This document shows, one piece after another, positions 60,708 to 64,000 of a DNA stretch of 64,000 nucleotides (positions are counted from its first letter, which is position 1; each line of letters opens with the position of its first letter). The stretch is from Thermogemmatispora aurantia (lineage in GTDB: Bacteria; Chloroflexota; Ktedonobacteria; Ktedonobacterales; Ktedonobacteraceae), in NCBI RefSeq assembly GCF_008974285.1, contig NZ_BKZV01000004.1, forward strand, positions 418,752 through 482,751, written 5' to 3'. The translations under genes were made by a program, and so were the position numbers. A model generated the notes under the pieces. It searched no databases and was not told the DNA's origin. It saw only the letters and a list, made by a program, of their open reading frames with translations.

Positions 60708-63044
60708 TCAGGAATTTCCCGCTTTACCGTCCAGACTGTCGAAAATCTCCTGGAGAGACCAGGGAAGTGGCTGCGGCTGGGCACCCGTCCGTAGAGGGGA
60801 GGAGCGGGACGAGCAAGGTTGACCAGCCGCAGATGAATTTGCTGTAGCGGGGGCAAGAGAGGGCGTGCAGGCTGTGGCGGTGGCTGGCCCGCTGGCGCTG
60901 ACCTGCTGCCAGATTGACTCGACCTCTTGGGCCACCAACTCAAGGAAAGTCGCCAGGCTCACCTCTAGCGAAACCTCCGGCTCTGCCGGGGCTGGGGTTG
61001 TTCTCAGCAGGCAGCGAAAGCGCGAAAAGAGGCGCAGCGCCTGGGCTTGAGCCAGGACAAAGCAATCGTTGCGTGAGAGGGCGGGCAGCTGCTGACCGGC
61101 GGCCATCTGCAAGGAACGCAGGCGCGCGACTGTCTCTTGCACCACCGTGGCCAGGGCCTCTGCGCAAGAGAGCGGCTCTCTCCTGGCGGCCTGATGCTTA
61201 CAGACCAGGATGGCATCGTAGTTGATGGGAGAGCGTGTCTGACTTTTCGGGGTTGCCAGAGCCAGCTCGGCCTTGATTGGGTGAACTGCCGCGATAGCCA
61301 GACCGGCTTGCAGGAGGGCCTCGCCGACGGCAGCCCAGCCCTCCGTACGCGAGTGGTGGAAGCTAAAGACGAGCAAACCCTCTGCTTTGAGCACGCGCCG
61401 ACATTCGCGAAACACGCGGCAGAGCGCTTCTGAAAAAGCCTCTGCCTCCTTCTGCTGCACCTCGTATGGCGAGCGTGTGGTCTCGGGAGCGAACTCGGGA
61501 TAGCGCTCTCGCAGAGCTGGACGCAGCCAGGCGTAGAAAAAATCCGCCAGCTCGGAGTAGTGGACGAAGTCGAAATAAGGGGGGTCGGTAATGATGGCAT
61601 CCACGGAGCCATCGGGCAAAGGAACCTGAGCGGAGTCGGTGCACAGCAGCAGGGCGCGCCGCTGCTCGCTCAGCTCAGTGAAGTGGGAAGCAAGAGGGGT
61701 CACGGGCGAGGCGCTCAAACCATAGATCTTTTTCCCTGTCAGCCGCCCTTTTTCCTCAGTCAGCGCCAGCTCGAAGGGGCGCTGGCGGTAGCGCAGGGCG
61801 GGAAGCAGCCGCGAGTAGAACAGCGTAGAGAAGCAGCCAGAGCTTTTCGGTGTGCCCCACACCGAATTTTCAAGGGCCATCCGTTCTGGCTTCAGAATAT
61901 GATGGTAGAACAGATGGCGCACCGCTCCTGTGCCCTCCCCCTTATAGGAGCACAGCATATTGTTGAATTCAAGGGTGCCGGAGAACAGCAACAGCAGCAG
62001 TTCACGGCAAGCCTCATCAGGCTCTGCGAGGATCGCCTCAAGGAGCAGCGAGAGGCAGTACAGCTGTCGCTCATTGAAGAGCTGTCGCCATGAGGTGAAC
62101 TGATAGCGTCGGATCTGATCAGTATTGTGGCCCGCCAAAATAGGCGTTGCTGGAAGGGGGCCTGAGTGTGAGCGCAGTCGTTCCCCTGCGAGCGCGACCT
62201 GTCGCCGATCGTCCTCAGTGGCGGGCAGATAGACCTTGCTGCCATCTGGGCGCAGGGCCAGCAGGGCATAGAGGTGGTAACCTGGAGGGCGACCTTCTTG
62301 CGCCAGGGCCTGCACAATCACAAAGGTGTGCTGGCAAGAGGGGCACGTGGCCTGGCTATGTCGCGCCGGCCCTCGGTGAGGATCGTAGTTTGTTTGGCAA
62401 CCACGACAGCGGACAAGGCTGGCATCGTAACGGATCTCATTGATCGTTCCGCAGTCCAGACAAACAGATTGGCAGGTGGGAACGCGCTGCGGGTAGGCGT
62501 GCCTGGCGAAAATCGTGGTATCGAAGAGGTGCACCGGAGTGCCACAGGCAGGACAGGGGACGCTCATAACCCAGAAGGCGTAGAGGAGAGGAAGAGGAAG
62601 CTTGCTCTCTGGATCTCTGGTTTGGTAGAGCTGGCCGATCGGCTGCGCTACTTTGGCTGCTACCCGCTCGAAGGCGGCGAGCAGCTCCTCATGAGAGACT
62701 GGCTCAAGAGCTTTGCGCACCTGGAAAACACTGACAGGATTGATGTCAGCCCCAATGGCGTAGCAGCCAAGCTTGAGCGCTTCGCCGACGATCGTTCCCG
62801 CTCCCATGAAAGGGTCAAAGACCACCTTGCCGGGGAAACGCAGCGCTTGATAGAAGCTTTCCCAGATATCTTGTTCGTCCTCGCTCAAAGCGCCGATCAA
62901 GATGGCGCGGAAAACCGATCCCAACCGTGTGGCCCACCATTTGTGCATGTGGTAAGTCGGGCGGTTGATCTCCTTGCGCCAACTCTCCAGTTCGGCCAGC
63001 AGACTCAGCTGCTCCGAGGGAAACTGCTGTTCAATCGCTGCCAT
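60708..63044 (-). CDS. Standalone Zn-ribbon adenine-specific DNA methylase
   Basis: A 778-residue DNA methyltransferase related to COG1743. TYHMHKWWATRLGSVFRAIL resembles the DUF1156 opening of the 44-47 kb methylase. SAM motif I is VVFDPFMGAGTIVGEA (Asp77). Several zinc-ribbon pairs are present (CPACGTP, CQSVCLDCGT, CRGCQTNY, CPSCQHTF). Catalytic motif IV is IITDPPYFDFVHYSEL near residue 485, followed by FRECRRVLKAEGLLVFSFHH. The C-terminal 90 residues are low-complexity. Unlike the first methylase it has no helicase or ATPase partner in the window. It could be an orphan methylase or part of another defence set. A promoter with a 20-base spacer lies upstream. Confidence 0.87.
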   Translation of the reverse strand: MAAIEQQFPSEQLSLLAELESWRKEINRPTYHMHKWWATRLGSVFRAILIGALSEDEQDIWESFYQALRFPGKVVFDPFMGAGTIVGEALKLGCYAIGADINPVSVFQVRKALEPVSHEELLAAFERVAAKVAQPIGQLYQTRDPESKLPLPLLYAFWVMSVPCPACGTPVHLFDTTIFARHAYPQRVPTCQSVCLDCGTINEIRYDASLVRCRGCQTNYDPHRGPARHSQATCPSCQHTFVIVQALAQEGRPPGYHLYALLALRPDGSKVYLPATEDDRRQVALAGERLRSHSGPLPATPILAGHNTDQIRRYQFTSWRQLFNERQLYCLSLLLEAILAEPDEACRELLLLLFSGTLEFNNMLCSYKGEGTGAVRHLFYHHILKPERMALENSVWGTPKSSGCFSTLFYSRLLPALRYRQRPFELALTEEKGRLTGKKIYGLSASPVTPLASHFTELSEQRRALLLCTDSAQVPLPDGSVDAIITDPPYFDFVHYSELADFFYAWLRPALRERYPEFAPETTRSPYEVQQKEAEAFSEALCRVFRECRRVLKAEGLLVFSFHHSRTEGWAAVGEALLQAGLAIAAVHPIKAELALATPKSQTRSPINYDAILVCKHQAARREPLSCAEALATVVQETVARLRSLQMAAGQQLPALSRNDCFVLAQAQALRLFSRFRCLLRTTPAPAEPEVSLEVSLATFLELVAQEVESIWQQVSASGPATATACTPSLAPATANSSAAGQPCSSRSSPLRTGAQPQPLPWSLQEIFDSLDGKAGNS

Positions 63045-63178
63045 ATCCTCAGTGCCTTTGATAGTTGGTATTGCTATCGGGCGGATCTCTCTTTCTCTCT
63101 TCTGAGCCGGCCCTTGGACTCCGGGTGATGTGCACAGTCTCGAAGAGAAAACCAGGCCTGCGCGTGGTTGTGACCTTG

Positions 63179-63210
63179 ATTATAGTTGGATCACACTCCT
63201 CTGCTGTCAA
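63179..63210 (-). promoter_or_regulatory. Promoter with consensus boxes and 20-base spacer
   Basis: On the minus strand a perfect TTGACA (63205-63210) and a perfect TATAAT (63179-63184) are separated by 20 bases. Promoters of this geometry are typical targets of MerR-type activators that untwist the spacer. It is about 135 bases ahead of the standalone methylase. Confidence 0.5.
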
Positions 63211-63374
63211 TGTGCCTCCCCTGAGCGGGTCGTCCTGCGTACGCCTCATCCCTAGCTCTCTGCCTGTCCAGTGTGAATTTCTGGCACACTTCTTATCCAA
63301 TCTCGGAAATAGAGCTTGCTTCATAATTTGGCTCTATATCAGGCTTCGGGTGCGAAAGAACGTCCCTGCCGTTA

Positions 63375-63383
63375 TGCTACAAT
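63375..63383 (+). promoter_or_regulatory. Extended -10 promoter ahead of the putative graspetide genes
   Basis: TGCTACAAT (TGn plus a -10 hexamer) about 195 bases before the precursor start codon. There is no good -35. Confidence 0.4.
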
Positions 63384-63578
63384 AGAATGCAGGAAACATA
63401 GTAAGTTGACCAGCCCGGTACCTCGCGGAGCGAGCCAGGCCATCCTTGCCCTGTTCCACCGGGACGGGGCAGTCGGCTGGCTGGTCAGAATGCACCGGCT
63501 GACTGGTACTGGGTACTGCGTAGGCATTCGTGTACTCGTGCCGGAGCGGCAACGAGACGAAAGGCAGGCAAATCCAGG

Positions 63579-63842
63579 ATGCTGAAACGACCACTTGAAG
63601 CCTCCAGACAGCTGCCCCTTCCTGCTGAAGCGCTGGCCCTGCCAGCCAACGGCCCCTTTGCCTTCTTCTTTGCCCAGGAGCGTCGCATTCCCCTCGTCGG
63701 CAACGGCGGGGGCGAGGAGGATGAAGGTGGCAAAGGGGGAAAGCCCGAGCCATCGATCACCTTCTACCACACGACCGGTCATGACTCCTCGTCGCCCAAT
63801 CCCTTACACAACGAGGAGTTCGACATGGAGTACGACGACTAG
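63579..63842 (+). CDS. Putative graspetide (omega-ester peptide) precursor
   Basis: An 87-residue peptide. Residues 26-32 (PFAFFFA) resemble the PFFARFL-type leader motif that graspetide ATP-grasp ligases recognise. A Gly/Glu linker (41-55) follows, then a candidate core rich in ester/amide donors and acceptors: Thr61, Thr65, Thr66, Ser70-72, then Glu79, Glu80, Asp82, Glu84, Asp86, Asp87. The hydroxyl residues precede the acidic ones, as in known graspetides. The stop codon ends at 63842 and the next start begins at 63843, so precursor and ATP-grasp gene are coupled. The assignment rests on this architecture and the neighbour. The ring pattern (TT ... EE, far apart) does not match a class I know. 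Confidence 0.7.
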   Translation: MLKRPLEASRQLPLPAEALALPANGPFAFFFAQERRIPLVGNGGGEEDEGGKGGKPEPSITFYHTTGHDSSSPNPLHNEEFDMEYDD

Positions 63843-64000
63843 ATGGAACCATACGTCCTTATCCTTAGCTACCCAGGCGACAGCACTGCCCGGCGCGTCC
63901 AACATGCTTTACAGCGCTGCGGCTGCGCGGCCCTTGTGCTCGATACGGCGGCCTTCCCCCAGGCGGTCACCCTGGCTGCCCTCTTGCGTGATGCCAGCTG
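63843..64000 (+). CDS. Pre-ATP-grasp/ATP-grasp peptide maturase, 5' part (cut by window end)
   Basis: Only the first 52 residues are visible: MEPYVLILSYPGDSTARRVQ, then ALQRCGCAALVLDTAAFPQA, then VTLAALLRD. A first strand ending in D, a helix, and the LDTAAFP strand match the N-terminal (pre-ATP-grasp) domain of MvdC/MvdD-like enzymes. Those enzymes form ester or amide crosslinks in ribosomal peptides. ATP-binding residues lie beyond the window. The start is immediately after the precursor stop, with GGAG 12 bases upstream inside the precursor gene. Confidence 0.65.
   Translation, partial: MEPYVLILSYPGDSTARRVQHALQRCGCAALVLDTAAFPQAVTLAALLRDAS

Larger units (their letters stand above)
63045..63578. 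other. Divergent intergenic region
   Basis: No gene with a recognisable product. A 91-residue minus-strand frame (63049-63324) lacks a ribosome site and overlaps promoter boxes. It contains the methylase promoter (minus strand) and the putative promoter of the precursor-peptide gene (plus strand). Confidence 0.45.

Noticed and set aside
63049-63324. Minus-strand 91-codon frame upstream of the methylase
   Set aside because: No ribosome site, no domain, and it spans the promoter boxes of the methylase.

Overview
The window reads as chromosomal DNA of a GC-rich, Gram-positive-like soil or thermophilic bacterium. The best guess is a Ktedonobacteria (Chloroflexota) relative such as Thermogemmatispora. 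This is an inference from gene content: a YkcB-type glycosyltransferase with GtrA, Rhs remnants with a GQFL..DTVQGN core, LuxR-like and XRE/TPR regulators, and secreted GH30/CBM2 and pectate lyase genes. No rRNA, tRNA, transposase or integrase was found.

Layout. 0.1-9 kb: GtrA/glycosyltransferase pair, a decayed pectate lyase, a Ser/Gly-rich membrane protein with ApbE flavin transferase and a ferric-reductase-like protein, a polytopic membrane protein and a lipoprotein. 9-13 kb: K+/H+ antiporter, methyltransferase, HMA-domain metal-binding protein with an operator-like palindrome, and a Cys-rich protein. 13-18 kb is a gene graveyard: Rhs fragments, a frameshifted PQQ-propeller lipoprotein and its intact paralogue. 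18-27 kb: a large TPR protein with tandem 102-bp repeats, small unknown proteins, a HEAT protein downstream of an ECF sigma factor, and a frameshifted PD-(D/E)XK-like gene. 27-36 kb: secreted GH30 glycanase behind three identical palindromes, a PKD-like secreted protein, QueE, an NCS1 transporter with its own TPP riboswitch, a GH4 glycosidase and a DUF1801 protein.

36-51 kb looks like a defence and regulatory island: a seven-repeat CRISPR array without cas genes, an XRE/TPR regulator, a response regulator with a tandem-HTH partner, and a three-gene SNF2 helicase / DUF1156 DNA methylase / HEPN-DUF499 ATPase operon. 51-59 kb is a urease operon (ureF-D-A-B-C-G, no ureE) headed by an NCS1 permease with an unusual Cys/His-rich tail. 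59-63 kb holds a second methyltransferase and a standalone Zn-ribbon adenine methylase. The right edge begins what looks like a graspetide (omega-ester peptide) cluster: an 87-residue precursor whose stop codon directly abuts the start of a pre-ATP-grasp protein cut by the window end.

Functional themes are nitrogen scavenging (urease plus NCS1 permease), plant polysaccharide degradation (GH30, GH4, pectate lyase remnant), thiamine-precursor uptake, metal handling, and anti-phage defence. The graspetide locus and the helicase/methylase/HEPN-ATPase operon are the most promising candidates for a little-described system.
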